DNA of 64,000 bases from Fistulifera solaris (lineage: Eukaryota; Bacillariophyta; Bacillariophyceae; Naviculales; Stauroneidaceae). Of this stretch, positions 52,746-62,944 are shown in pieces. The notes under the pieces were generated by a model. It was not told where the DNA came from, ran no database searches, and was given only the letters and a program-made list of their open reading frames with translations. Made by a program: the position numbers and the translations under genes. The first letter of the stretch is position 1; every line of letters begins with the position of its first letter. The stretch is from contig AP026128.1 in the NCBI GenBank assembly GCA_030295235.1, positions 186,001 through 250,000 of the forward strand, written 5' to 3'.

Positions 52746-54633
52746 ATGAGACTGCCCGGCTGGCCCCTGTTTTTGTTCTTGTGCGTGTTTCGCATCCTCA
52801 ATGTGTCGCTAGTGCAAAGTTATTTCGATCCGGATGAATTCTGGCAGACCCTGGAACCAGCCTATTGTACCGTCTTTCAATCTCCGTGCGCTTGGACGTG
52901 GGAATGGACGCGTCGTCCGGCGAGCGGAATCAATTTATTAGAAAGTAGTCTGTGGGGTCCGGCGCGGAGTTTCGTGTCTGTCGTTCCGACCATTGTCTTT
53001 TATCGCATCCTGCAAGTTTTGGGCCTGCACGAAAGTCATTACTGGATTTCTCGTGGGCCCATGATTTGGAATGCTCTGCTGGTAGCGGCGCCGACGGATT
53101 GGGCGATTGCCTATTCGGGGGTCTGGTTGTGGGGCAATTATTGGGCCTTGTTGGCGAGTTTGATTTCATGGTTTCAAGCATATTCATTGATACGGACCTT
53201 TGCAAACAGTCAAGAAACCATGCTACTCAGTGTAGCCGTGGCGTTGGTGTGTCCGGAATTGTTTGGGAAAACTGTCGAGGGATTTCAAAGGCGATCTTCG
53301 TTGGCGTTTCTGCTGGGAGGTCTTTCGGTCGCCATTCGATTTACCTCGTTGGCAGCCTTTGTTCCGCTCGGTGTCCTTTTGGCACTGCAACAAAACACTT
53401 TCCAGTCGAAAATCACCTATCTGATCATGCCCTGTGCTCTTTGGGGACTCCTGGGTCTGCTGGTGGGCTTGGTGATTGATCGTTGGTTTTACGGTTTCTG
53501 GACCATTCCATTCTTGGGTAATTTTCATTTCAATGTCATTTTGGATCATGCTAGCTTGTATGGATCACATCCATGGCATTGGTATTTCACGGTGGGTTTG
53601 CCGGTCGTTGCGGGACTTTTGTTGCCCATGATACTTTTTTATGAAGACGGGTGTACCTTCTATTCGCCCCAGTGCGCCATCTCCACGCAACACGACGAAT
53701 ACTGCTGAACCGGTGAACACGGAAGGATACCCGGTAGATACTTTGAAAGAACTAGAAAAACTACATGAACAATTGGAGCGTGAAAAGCAGGAAGTAGAAG
53801 AGCGTCTCCGTTCTCTGGAAGCGCATCGCATCATGGTACAGAATGCTGACTCGAGACAACGGATGGCGGTCCGAAGTTTGTGGATCATTATGCTGTCCTA
53901 CCTGGCTATTATGTCTTTGAATGATCACAAAGAATTTCGTTACATACACCCGGTCTTGCCTCTGGTGTGTTTGTTGTCCGCGCCGTACATTCAGCAACTG
54001 GTGGTCGATTTTGGGTCCCGTTCGATTCGTCAGTGGGCTATTCTTCTTTTGGTAATTCCCAATTTACTCGCCGTCCTTTATTTAGGCCGCTTTCACCAAT
54101 CGGGTCCAATTCACGTCAACAAGGCTATCCTTGAGGCTGCATTGAAAGTTCCTAGCCAAACGCTTTTTTCGATTCATTATTTGACGGGAGCCTGTCACTC
54201 GACGCCACTCTATAGTTATCTGCACTCGCCGCACGTGCAATTCGATACCTGGACGTTGGACTGTTCACCTTCGTGCCGTGCCGACCCCTCTCAGATTTGT
54301 GAGTATGAGCGATTCGATCGCGATCCCGAAGCGTTTGTCGACGAAGCCTACCAATTAACGGCTTGTCAAATGCGAGAAGATGAAACGTGCGAGAAAGTGG
54401 ACAAGATTCCCGACTTTATCGTTACATTTACACGGTATGCCGAAGATTTGCACTTGTCATCATTAGGACTTCATGCCATGGCACAATTCCCCCATCATCT
54501 GAAAGGTGTGGAATTGGCTGGTTGGACGTTCGGGGATACGGAACCTAAATGGGCCCGGTATTCGCTCACGAGTTGGTTGCAACTGTCGGTCGAAGAGATG
54601 GTAGTTTACGCTGGAGGAAAGTTTGCATCCTAG
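52746..54633 (+). CDS. PIGB: GPI mannosyltransferase 3 (PIG-B/GPI10, GT22 family), one frame break
   Basis: About 628 residues. The N-terminus has VSLVQSYFDPDEFWQTLEPAY, the lumenal Asp/Glu motif of GT22 mannosyltransferases, and TWEWTRRP. Many hydrophobic helices follow, with ANSQETMLLSVAVAL, and then HKEFRYIHPVLPLVCLLSAP, the GT22 HKExRF motif. Late in the protein CHSTPLYSYLHSP and LDCSPSCR match PIG-B. The enzyme adds the third mannose to the GPI anchor in the endoplasmic reticulum. At the T6 run 53635-53640 one T is extra; with five, LFYED becomes LFMKTGVPSIRPS and the frames join. A coiled-coil insertion (KELEKLHEQLEREKQEVEER) lies between the helices, longer than in animal PIG-B. Confidence 0.87.
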
Positions 54634-54835
54634 TTTTGCGCTGACGGTGGCGTCATACATACTACACGAATAGATAGCTACATATAGATAGGTTTGTCAA
54701 TACAAATATTGGTTTGCTGGTCCTTTCCATCATGATTAGCAAACAGACAGAACAAACTGTCTCTTGACAACACACATCGCGCTTGTCCGATAACTTTAGG
54801 ACATACTACCGTTTTATAATAATAATCGAAAAAGT

Positions 54836-55428
54836 TTATTCGCGACTCGATTGGTTCACCGCAACTCCATTCAAACTTCCAAAGCCCAGACTTTCCAACA
54901 TATCCCGGGTATCCGGATCAATCTGGATGGTCTCCGCCTCCAAGGCTGACACTTCGGGCACGAAATCCAATCGTCGCTCCCGCTCTTCTTCTTGCAATTT
55001 GAGAGAAATACCACGAACCGGTCCCTTGGCAATACGGCGCATTAGATGCGTCGTGTAACCGGTAATCTTGTTGCGCATGCGCTTGGAAGGCAAGATGGCG
55101 ACATCATCGACAATGCGCTTGTTGGAGTGAAAGTCGAGCGTCAAACGCGTGTAGTACTTTTCGACAATCGTACGAGCCGATCGCTTGACAGTTTTAGTAC
55201 GAACACCCTGTGTTAAGAAGAGAATGAATGATTAGAATAAATTGAGTTGACAATGAATCATTGATTTTTCTTGTGTGAAATTAAATTGCCGCCAGTGCAA
55301 CTGCAAGAACAGCATCCAATCGACGCAACGAGTGTCCTTCCTTTCTATTCTAAGCGCTCCCTCAACGCATTGTGCTGCTACGACATATTCCTCCCTGATT
55401 TCCATTAATTCCGCATCTTACATACCAT
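54836..55428 (-). CDS. RPS17: Ribosomal protein eS17
   Basis: Exon 1 is the initiator ATG alone (55428-55426). A 218-base intron (GTATGT...AACACAG) separates it from exon 2 (55207-54836). The 124-residue product begins [20 protein letters not shown], then [40 protein letters not shown], and a C-terminus of [20 protein letters not shown] type, all as in eS17 of the 40S subunit. The C-terminus [20 protein letters not shown] is also standard. A first exon holding only the start codon is common in ribosomal protein genes. It diverges from the Vms1 gene with 400 bases between start codons. Confidence 0.96.
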
Positions 55429-55828
55429 GGTTGTTGATTATTTATATTCCACTACAAAACGAATTACTCGTATACTTTCAGCGTTGCAACAGCCGCTTCG
55501 AAGTGCGAGCGCTGGGGCGTTTTTAGTAAATCGGTAAACTTCATACACGAGGAGGAGTCACGACTGAGAAGAACGGACAGACGAGTGTTGTCTACTATGA
55601 AAGCATGTGTAGCTTACTATTTACTGGAAATACATTCTTTACGATAGAGCATGTTTCTACGGTACTGATCCATAACCTGAACTCTTTATTCGAAATTCGA
55701 ACATCATCCTCGTTGTTCCTCTCTCTCTTCGTCTTTTGTTGCATGGAAACGCGCGCAACAAAAAAAACACATCATCGCTTTCATTTGACAACCTTTCACG
55801 TCTGAACAACGATTAATTGCTTTATAGC
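55429..55828. promoter_or_regulatory. Divergent promoter region of eS17 and Vms1
   Basis: The only space for the promoters of eS17 (minus, ATG at 55428) and Vms1 (plus, ATG at 55829). Pyrimidine-rich blocks such as TTGTTCCTCTCTCTCTTCG near 55715 could serve as initiation sites for ribosomal-protein-type transcription; this is inference from composition. Confidence 0.45.
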
Positions 55829-57559
55829 ATGAAACCCACAAAACGCATAAATTTCTTATTTCTAGAAAAGAAACCGCACGAATCAATGACGCTGGCGCTG
55901 CATACCGAGGAATGTCAACGGCTGTTGCAGCAAGCATTGGAGGTTGCCGCATTGCAGGATTCGACCGCCCCCAAACATCCGAAAAGTCGTTATGCCGATT
56001 CCTCTTCCGACGACGAAGATAAAGAAGATGATTCTTCTTCTACCTCGTCCGAGGAGGCAAAGGATGATACGAAACAAGCTGACACACAAGACACGCCTCC
56101 TCTCGTTGATGAACAGGTTCCGCAACAAAGGCAAGAAAAGAAGAAGAAGAAACACACCAAAGTCGAAATGAGTCAACGACAGCGCGAACAGGCCGTTCAA
56201 AAACAGTTTGAGTCGCTTACTTGTGAATATTTCCCACTCCGCAACAACAAAAGACTGAAAATTCCTGCCGTCGTATTTCCCAAAGACGACGAACCTACCG
56301 TGTCCTGGATGCACCACTTATCTCTTCAATTGCAACAACAACCGGTCGTCGTTCTCGCGTTGCGTTCGGGACGTTTTGCCGGTGCGGTCCTTATGCAAAA
56401 TGAATGTGTCGTGCATACCACCTTTCAACGATACACGGTTCGCAAGGGACAGGGCAAGGCTCAGTCCTCACAAGACAATGCGGGCGCGGCTCCGAAATCC
56501 ATGGGGGCCCAGTTGCGCCGGCAGGGCGAAATGCAATTGCAAGAGGATATTGTACAAACTTTGAAACGTTGGAAACCGTACCTTGACGCGGCGGCTTTGA
56601 TTTGGATTGCGGCTCCCAAAACCATGAAGCGACAACTGTTTGTGGAATCGCTCAAAGCGGACGATCGTCGGATCCGTAGAGTGCCATTGGATATGGGGCG
56701 TCCCAGTTTTGAAGCCGTGTCGTTGATCCACGCGATTTTGACACGAATTCAAGTAGAAGATGCTCCCTTGAGTGACCCTATTTCCGAGGAACCACCGGTG
56801 GATCATTCTGAGGAGTGCGCGCCTGAAAACATTGATGAAACAATAAGTATTTCACCGCAAGCGGAAATAATCAAGTTGACTTCCTTGCACGAAGCGGCTC
56901 GGGATGGCAATGTCGAAATGTTGGAAGAGCTGTTGGAGTCGGAGTCCAGTGACGTGAATTGTCAGGCGGGGGAAGATCTCATGACTCCACTGCATTTTGC
57001 GGCTCAGTCGGACGCCCTAACGGCGTCCGCTTGTGTCACGCTATTACTGGAAAAAGGCCGCGCGAATCCCTGCCGGTTGGATCGACGAAATCGAGTGCCC
57101 TATTATTTGGCTTCGCACGATAAGGTACGAGATGCCTTTCGCATGTGCCGCGCAGCGCTGGGCGAAGAGTATTGTTCGTGGGATGCGGGGGCCAAAGTCG
57201 GCCCACCCTTGACGGAAGACGACCTCCGCACCCGGAAAGAAAAGGAAGCCGAGAAGCGAAGGCGGAAAAAATCGAGGCAAAAAGAAAAACAGGCGAAAGA
57301 AAAGGCCCAAGCGGCACAAGCGGAACAAGCTCGGCAGGAGGAGGAAGCACGTCAAAAAGAAGAGGAAGAAGCGAAACGCGTACGGGATGGGTTGGCTCCG
57401 AAGAAAGGAGGTGGCAACGTATGTGATTTTTGTCAAGCCGTATGCCGAAAGAAAAGTCAAATGTTTCAGCGCCTCACTTACTCATACTGTAGTACGGATT
57501 GTGTGAACAAGCACAAGCGTGAGCTTATGGCATCCGCTGCACTAGCGCGTTTCGGTTAA
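55829..57559 (+). CDS. VMS1: Vms1/ANKZF1-type peptidyl-tRNA hydrolase of ribosome quality control
   Basis: 576 residues from the ATG at 55829 (an ATG at 55886 is also possible). The VLRF1 release-factor-like domain includes VVVLALRSGRFAGAVLM, TTFQRYTVRKGQGKAQS and, at about residue 225, KSMGAQLRRQGEMQLQEDI, the GxxQ loop whose Gln is catalytic. Then WIAAPKTMKRQLF, two ankyrin units (LHEAARDGNVEMLEELLE; TPLHFAAQSDALTASACVTL), a long Lys/Glu/Ala coiled coil, and a C-terminal treble-clef zinc module CDFCQAVCRKKSQMF...YCSTDCVNKHKREL, matching the Vms1 VATC region. Vms1 releases stalled nascent chains from 60S subunits. The N-terminal C2H2 finger of fungal and animal Vms1 is not visible. Frame intact. 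Confidence 0.92.
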   Translation: MKPTKRINFLFLEKKPHESMTLALHTEECQRLLQQALEVAALQDSTAPKHPKSRYADSSSDDEDKEDDSSSTSSEEAKDDTKQADTQDTPPLVDEQVPQQRQEKKKKKHTKVEMSQRQREQAVQKQFESLTCEYFPLRNNKRLKIPAVVFPKDDEPTVSWMHHLSLQLQQQPVVVLALRSGRFAGAVLMQNECVVHTTFQRYTVRKGQGKAQSSQDNAGAAPKSMGAQLRRQGEMQLQEDIVQTLKRWKPYLDAAALIWIAAPKTMKRQLFVESLKADDRRIRRVPLDMGRPSFEAVSLIHAILTRIQVEDAPLSDPISEEPPVDHSEECAPENIDETISISPQAEIIKLTSLHEAARDGNVEMLEELLESESSDVNCQAGEDLMTPLHFAAQSDALTASACVTLLLEKGRANPCRLDRRNRVPYYLASHDKVRDAFRMCRAALGEEYCSWDAGAKVGPPLTEDDLRTRKEKEAEKRRRKKSRQKEKQAKEKAQAAQAEQARQEEEARQKEEEEAKRVRDGLAPKKGGGNVCDFCQAVCRKKSQMFQRLTYSYCSTDCVNKHKRELMASAALARFG

Positions 57560-57679
57560 TTCAATTATTACGAAAGTTGTGCTTTCAGCAAAATGGACCA
57601 ATTTGATTACAAGAAAAATGCTTTTATGATTTATTTTGATTGAAAATGATATGCCGTCCCTCTATGTACAACTGCAACA

Positions 57680-58864
57680 TCATCCTATTATTTCGAAACT
57701 TCCATGATGCGATGAACGTGGCCGGTCGATGTAATTGGATGGAATACCAACTAGTTCGCATGATATATTCCAAAGTTGAGTCCTCTGTTCTGGCTCGGCG
57801 ACATCGTCGCTAATCGGTACGGGGCAAAACTCATTGCCGTACACGGCGTTGGATGCAGCGAATGACTCGGCGTCTCTCCAGTACATGCCACCATGACGAC
57901 CAGCTTCGTCGGAAATTGCCATAAAAACTAATGCTCCAGCACCCCAAAAGACCGTCTTTTGTCTTCGAAGAGCATCCGCGTTGTGCACAGCTATTAATTC
58001 TTCAACGCCGTCAGGTTGGTGCCGGAATAAGCCAGACATGAGCATCAAACCGGGTGAGAAGCAAGTCGCGATGACTCCCGATCTTTTTACTTTTTCATTC
58101 AGCTCGCGGCAGATAGCAACATTACACAATTTTGACAGTGAATATCCCTTTTTGTAATGAAACTCTGATCCATCAATCATATCGAAACGTTTATTGATTG
58201 CTCCAGTCGATGGATCCACCATGCCTCTCATATCCAGCTTGCAGCTCGTATGCAGACCACTCGTCGAAAAGATTATGCGACCACCAGGATTCATCAAATC
58301 ATGTGTCAAATTCGTTATCAGAAATGGCGCAAGGTGGTTCGTTTGAAATGTCACTTCCAAACCATCTTTCGTGAATTGAGGCTGTGATTCGGGAGCCTGC
58401 AGAACGGCCGCGTTCAAGCAGAGAACATCGATCCCATTGAATGCCCATTTACTTGGGTGATATGTTTCGTCCAGTTGCCGTCTTAGTTCGTCATTGAATT
58501 GTCGAATACTTTCAAAGGAACAGTGGTCGCAGGCAAGAGGTATCCAGTTGCAACGATATTGACTCGCATCTGTGAAAACGGAAGCCACGGATTCTTTGGC
58601 GGCCTTGGCCTTTTCGAGCGTCCGACAAACCAGCACAATTCGATGAATTGGCTTGATAATAGCAAGAAGCTTCGCCGCTTCCAATCCGATTCCACTGCAG
58701 AGGCCGCAAAGTATTAGATTCCGAAGAAAAGGGTTCTGATATTCTCGCAAGGAAGAACACACGTACCTACTGGCTCCTGTGATGACTATGGTCAGGCCGG
58801 GATTGGTGGACCGCCTCTCTCGTAATCTGCTGGCTAGCGCATGTAATTCTTGCATGGTTGCCAT
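57680..58864 (-). CDS. Short-chain dehydrogenase/reductase (light-dependent/retinol dehydrogenase-like)
   Basis: Exon 1 is 58864-58767 and exon 2 is 58694-57680, around a 72-base intron (GTACGT...CTCTGCAG); 370 residues. Splicing creates the cofactor motif TIVITGASSGIGLEAAKLL (TGxxxGIG). Because the intron is a multiple of three and has no stop, the unspliced frame stays open but the motif is broken by 24 residues. Further SDR landmarks: LVCRTLEKAKAA (NADP-type basic residue), IDVLCLNAAVLQAP (NAG variant), IIFSTSGLHT (catalytic Ser) and YKKGYSLSKLCNVAICREL (YxxxK). The family resembles protochlorophyllide reductase and retinol dehydrogenases; substrate unknown. Longer in-frame N-terminus up to 59044 contains GTSSAFSNHNF, but I prefer the ATG at 58864. 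Confidence 0.88.
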   Translation of the reverse strand: MATMQELHALASRLRERRSTNPGLTIVITGASRYVCSSLREYQNPFLRNLILCGLCSGIGLEAAKLLAIIKPIHRIVLVCRTLEKAKAAKESVASVFTDASQYRCNWIPLACDHCSFESIRQFNDELRRQLDETYHPSKWAFNGIDVLCLNAAVLQAPESQPQFTKDGLEVTFQTNHLAPFLITNLTHDLMNPGGRIIFSTSGLHTSCKLDMRGMVDPSTGAINKRFDMIDGSEFHYKKGYSLSKLCNVAICRELNEKVKRSGVIATCFSPGLMLMSGLFRHQPDGVEELIAVHNADALRRQKTVFWGAGALVFMAISDEAGRHGGMYWRDAESFAASNAVYGNEFCPVPISDDVAEPEQRTQLWNISCELVGIPSNYIDRPRSSHHGSFEIIG

Positions 58865-59556
58865 GAAATTGTGGTTCGAAAATGCCGATGATGTACCATG
58901 GTAACTTCCCTCGACGAAGTGCTGACTCTGTCGGCATTTTCGTGGCTGACTCCATGCAAGAGAAAAAAACGGCTGGTGTTTTGCCTGCGTCACATTTTGG
59001 TCCGCTCTGCAAGCTGTTTTGCAGCAAAATGTTGCCCACATCACTCAACTGCTTACGACTACTGTAAGTCGTTCAGTACAAACCGCAATACCACGTCCGG
59101 TTTTCTTGCTACCTGGTATGACTGTGTTGTTTGTTGTGTCGTTGTTCGGGTTGCCTGACTCAGGTACCGGATACAAATTTCTGCAAAGGACAGTACTCTC
59201 TTTGAGTACACAATTCCTTGGTTGTGTGCTACTCCGACATAATATTTCTCGGTCTTCTCACCTGACACCGTACAGACCCGTCTGACCGAGCACCTCGCTG
59301 ACGATCTAGGTCATGGTGAGTCACGATTGAGATAATGATTCAGCCAACGGGACAACGCGAGATTATGATGATGATTCATTCAGTTGCGGCCATGATCTTC
59401 TGACGCAATCACAATTGAGAATGGATGAATGGATTAGAACGGACTCAGCCATGCCTCGGATTCTAAGACAGTAGCGCAGTTCTTTTGGATTCGAAAGAGT
59501 GTGGTCGTGACAACGTCACTTGAAAGCAGTGGAATCCTAGCGATTCGAAACTGAGT
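58865..59556. other. Intergenic, no gene seen
   Basis: Promoter of the SDR gene (minus) and 3' region of the methyltransferase. An upstream in-frame stretch of the SDR (to 59044) is open but looks like leader. Confidence 0.4.
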
Positions 59557-60584
59557 TTAACCTTTGCCTATTTTCAATACGTAAATATTCACATCTTTTC
59601 GGGGTTGCACAAAATTCATCGGAAACACAAGCGGCAATTCAGCATAGTAATCCCCATCCGCAACTACGTTGCAGTCTATCCCTTGGCTTTCAATTCGTCT
59701 TGTAGTACAGCGAATGTCTCCCGTCTCCTCATTGTTGATGCCAAGAGAATTGTTTTCGAATCATCATCTTTGTCGCTATCCGAAAAGAATCGTTGGAATG
59801 TTTTTACGAGAGAAGGAATGGCACATACATCGTAGACGACATCGGCCGCTATCAACAAATTCGCTTGTGCTATTTTTTCGCAGCTTTCTTGCAACCGCGG
59901 GTCGGACGCTTCTTGATAATTACCAAAGGCTTCCCATTCTAAATAGCCACACGAGATAGTACAGTCGAGCTGGTTCCGTTCGATATTGTGCTGCAGATTC
60001 TGCAAACAAACTTCGGTAAAATCGGTACAGTAGACGTGTGACGCGGAACAGGCCGCCGCCACCAGACTGGTCAAACCGACCCCGGCGCCCAATTCCACGA
60101 CCGTTTGATGGGCCACCCATTCGGGATGTTGGAGCAAAAATTCGGCGAGCACCGCACCCGCTTCCCAAATCCGCAGTGCGACATCATTGTGGTACGGATA
60201 GATCCGGACCGTGAGTTGTTTTTGTTGTTGAGTAGGCATGGAGAATGTCACATAACAAGACTGGTGTGGATCGGGTATTTCCGAATGGCGTTGTTGGAGA
60301 GCTAATAACAGTAAATTCCAGAGTGCTTCGGATTGCACATTGTGTTCACCCAGTTGACGGATATAGTTCCGTACGAGCGAACACAAAAAACGCTTCGATG
60401 GACCGGCTTCCCAATACTGCTGTATGGTATCGGCGAAGGATGTTTGTTCCTCTTCCGATGCACCTGTCGTTCGATCCAGAATGTCGTTCTCCGAAGCCAT
60501 GGCGGCGACTAACTGAGAAACGGTGAATGGGCATTCGTGTTGCGAGCAATCCGTCGTGTCTGGATTCGTGTTTTGGGGAGCCAT
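59557..60584 (-). CDS. METTL21/FAM86-type (Methyltransf_16) methyltransferase, one frame break
   Basis: About 342 residues from the ATG at 60584 (MAPQNTNPDTTDCSQHECPF). The N-terminal 90 residues look like the FAM86-type helical region (FLCSLVRNYIRQLGEH). The catalytic part has DVALRIWEAGAVLAEFLLQH, VVELGAGVGLTSLVAAACSA (SAM motif I), VYCTDFTEVCLQNLQHNIER and LLIAADVVYDVCAIPSLVKT, the (D/A)DVVY post-I motif of protein lysine methyltransferases. At the C3 run 59680-59682 one base is missing; restored, DELKAKG continues IDCNVVADGDYYAELPLVFP and ends YVLKIGKG at 59557. FAM86A modifies elongation factor 2, so eEF2-like substrates are possible but unproved. Confidence 0.85.
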
Positions 60585-61032
60585 GGTGAATAGTAAAAGG
60601 AAAGGAAGGGAAGGCTTGCGGAATGGAGTGTTTCTTCGTATCTTTGTATTTTGCATTTTTTGTGATTTTCATTTTCGACGTTTCCTTTGGTTTTGAGCGC
60701 ACTTAGCGGCGGCGGACAGGCGTTCACTATAGACTCATATAGAAAGCTGTTTCACGAATAATTTGCAGTCTTGTCTCTGTCTGTCGTCTGTCTTTGCACC
60801 TTCACCGCAAATTCCGTGCGTCTCGCGACGAAGATGCGTCAGTGATGTTGGTTGATTTTTTCTATTGATACTGAAGTAGATCTGTCTATCGAGAACTACC
60901 AGCCTCAACACCCAGCTGTTGTATTTATCTCCCTGTTGTTCCAAGGGGAGTCGGTATAGATAGCGCGAAGAACTTATTTTGCATCAGCGCGCCTAAAATA
61001 CGTCGTGTCTCTCTTTTGTCGAACGTTTCGCA
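60585..61032. other. Divergent intergenic region
   Basis: Promoters of the methyltransferase (minus) and glycyl-tRNA synthetase (plus). No gene seen. Confidence 0.4.
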
Positions 61033-62829
61033 ATGTATCTCTACTACCAAAGGAGTGCCGTCATGCTCCTCTATTTCTTCACGCGACCTTCTTTCGGATT
61101 TGTCGCTCGTTCTGGAACGAAAGGATGGCGTTCTTTGGCTTCCACGACGGCGGAGACAGCACCCACCGTCAAAGAGTTGCCCGTCAATTACAGTATGGAA
61201 GAAATTGTATCACTCTGCAAGCGCCGCGGTATCATCTTTCCTTCTTCGGAAATCTACAATGGTTATGCCGGATTTTATGACTATGGTCCGTTGGGATGTG
61301 AACTCAAAAGAATGTCAAAGATGCTTGGTGGAGATTCTTTGTGACCAGTCGGGAAGATGTCGTGGGGTTAGATAGCAGTATCATTCATAATCCGGCCACT
61401 TGGAAGTCCAGCGGTAAGTTCTGTGTCGTTGTTCGTCTAAAAATCGGATTGGCGCTAATGTTTTACCGCTCAGGTCATGTGGATGGCTTTTCGGATCCCA
61501 TGGTCGATTGCAAAGAAACGAAATTACGATTCCGCGCCGACCAACTGTTCTTTTCGCCCGTCATCAATGAACAAAATGAGATTTTAGGCTATGTTTGTGT
61601 TCAAGAGAATACTGACGAACAAATGGTCAAAGATGCTAAAAAGCAAGTCAAAGACTTGCTAAAAACATTGGATAAGGCTGGTGAAACCATTCAGGCATTT
61701 TCGTTCAAAGAAGTCAACGAAGCGACCGAAGAGGAAATGAAGCAAATTCCTTCCCCGGCTTCGGGAAAGCCTACACTTACTATGCCACGTGCGTTCAATT
61801 TAATGTTCCAAACGCAAGTGGGAGCCTTGTCGGATGAGTCGTCTACGGCGTATTTGCGCCCGGAAACGGCGCAGGGCATCTTTCTTAATTTCAAAAATGT
61901 ACTCACCACCAGCCGACAAAAGATACCCTTTGGTATTGCGCAAATTGGAAAAGCTTTTCGAAATGAAATCACTCCGCGGAACTTTATCTTCCGAAGCCGT
62001 GAATTCGAACAGATGGAAGTTGAATACTTTATTCCGCCGGGCGATGATGTGTGGCCGGAGTTTCATCAAAAGTGGATGGACGATTCGCGGGACTTCTTAC
62101 TGTCGATTGGTTTACGGGAAGATTTGATGGGGTGGGATGTTCATAAAGGCGACAAGCTAGCTCATTATGCTCAGGCTTGTACAGATATTACATTCAAATT
62201 TCCGTTCGGTGAGCAGGAACTCATGGGCATTGCAGCGCGTGGCAACTACGATTTGACCCAGCATACCGAAGGCTCTGGGAAAAGTAAGTTATTGTTTGAG
62301 TCGAGTTTCGCTTTGGGAATTTTCGAGGATACGCTAATTCATTTCTGCTCGTTCCAAAGGTCTTGACTACTTCGACGAACTGACTAAGGAAAAATACATT
62401 CCGTATTGTATTGAACCGTCTCTGGGTGTGGATCGTTTGATGCTTGCCTTGATTTGCTCAGCATACGCAGAAGACGAAGTTGGTGGTGAGAAACGCAGTT
62501 TACTGAAATTCGATCCCAAGGTGGCGCCCATCAAAGTTGCCGTTCTGCCGCTAGTAAAGAACAAAGAAGCTTTAGTTACGGTGGCCCGCGAACTTTTTGA
62601 TAAACTTCGTGTTCGATGGAACTGTCAGTGGGATGCCAGTGGTGCTATTGGACGAAGATACCGTCGTGCGGACGAAGTAGGCACTCCTTTCTGTATTACA
62701 GTTGACTTTGATACAATCGAGAAAGATAACGCTGTCACGATCCGCGACCGTGACACAACGGAGCAGGTTCGAATTCCAACGGACGAGGTGGTATCGTATC
62801 TTAGTAAGCAAATCGATGGCTACGCGTAA
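61033..62829 (+). CDS. GARS: Glycyl-tRNA synthetase (eukaryotic alpha2 type), one frame break
   Basis: Exons: 61033-61413, 61474-62283 and 62360-62829, with introns of 60 bases (GTAAGT...CGCTCAG) and 76 bases (GTAAGT...CCAAAG); about 553 residues. The N-terminus ([20 protein letters not shown]) is presequence-like, then [20 protein letters not shown] and [15 protein letters not shown] (motif 1 region). Motif 2 is [20 protein letters not shown] with [14 protein letters not shown], and motif 3 is [16 protein letters not shown]. The anticodon-binding domain starts [19 protein letters not shown]. At 61311-61312 one A is missing; the restored join is [18 protein letters not shown]. It charges tRNA-Gly; an organelle-targeted or dual isoform is suggested by the leader. 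The first intron is in-frame and stop-free. Confidence 0.95.
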
Positions 62830-62944
62830 GAATTATGTTAAACAATGCAGTTTTAAATAGGCTCTGTCGTATTACTAAAATGGAACACGGTGTTATATAA
62901 GTTATATAATCACGAAATACTATTGAACATGGATTATTGTGTAA

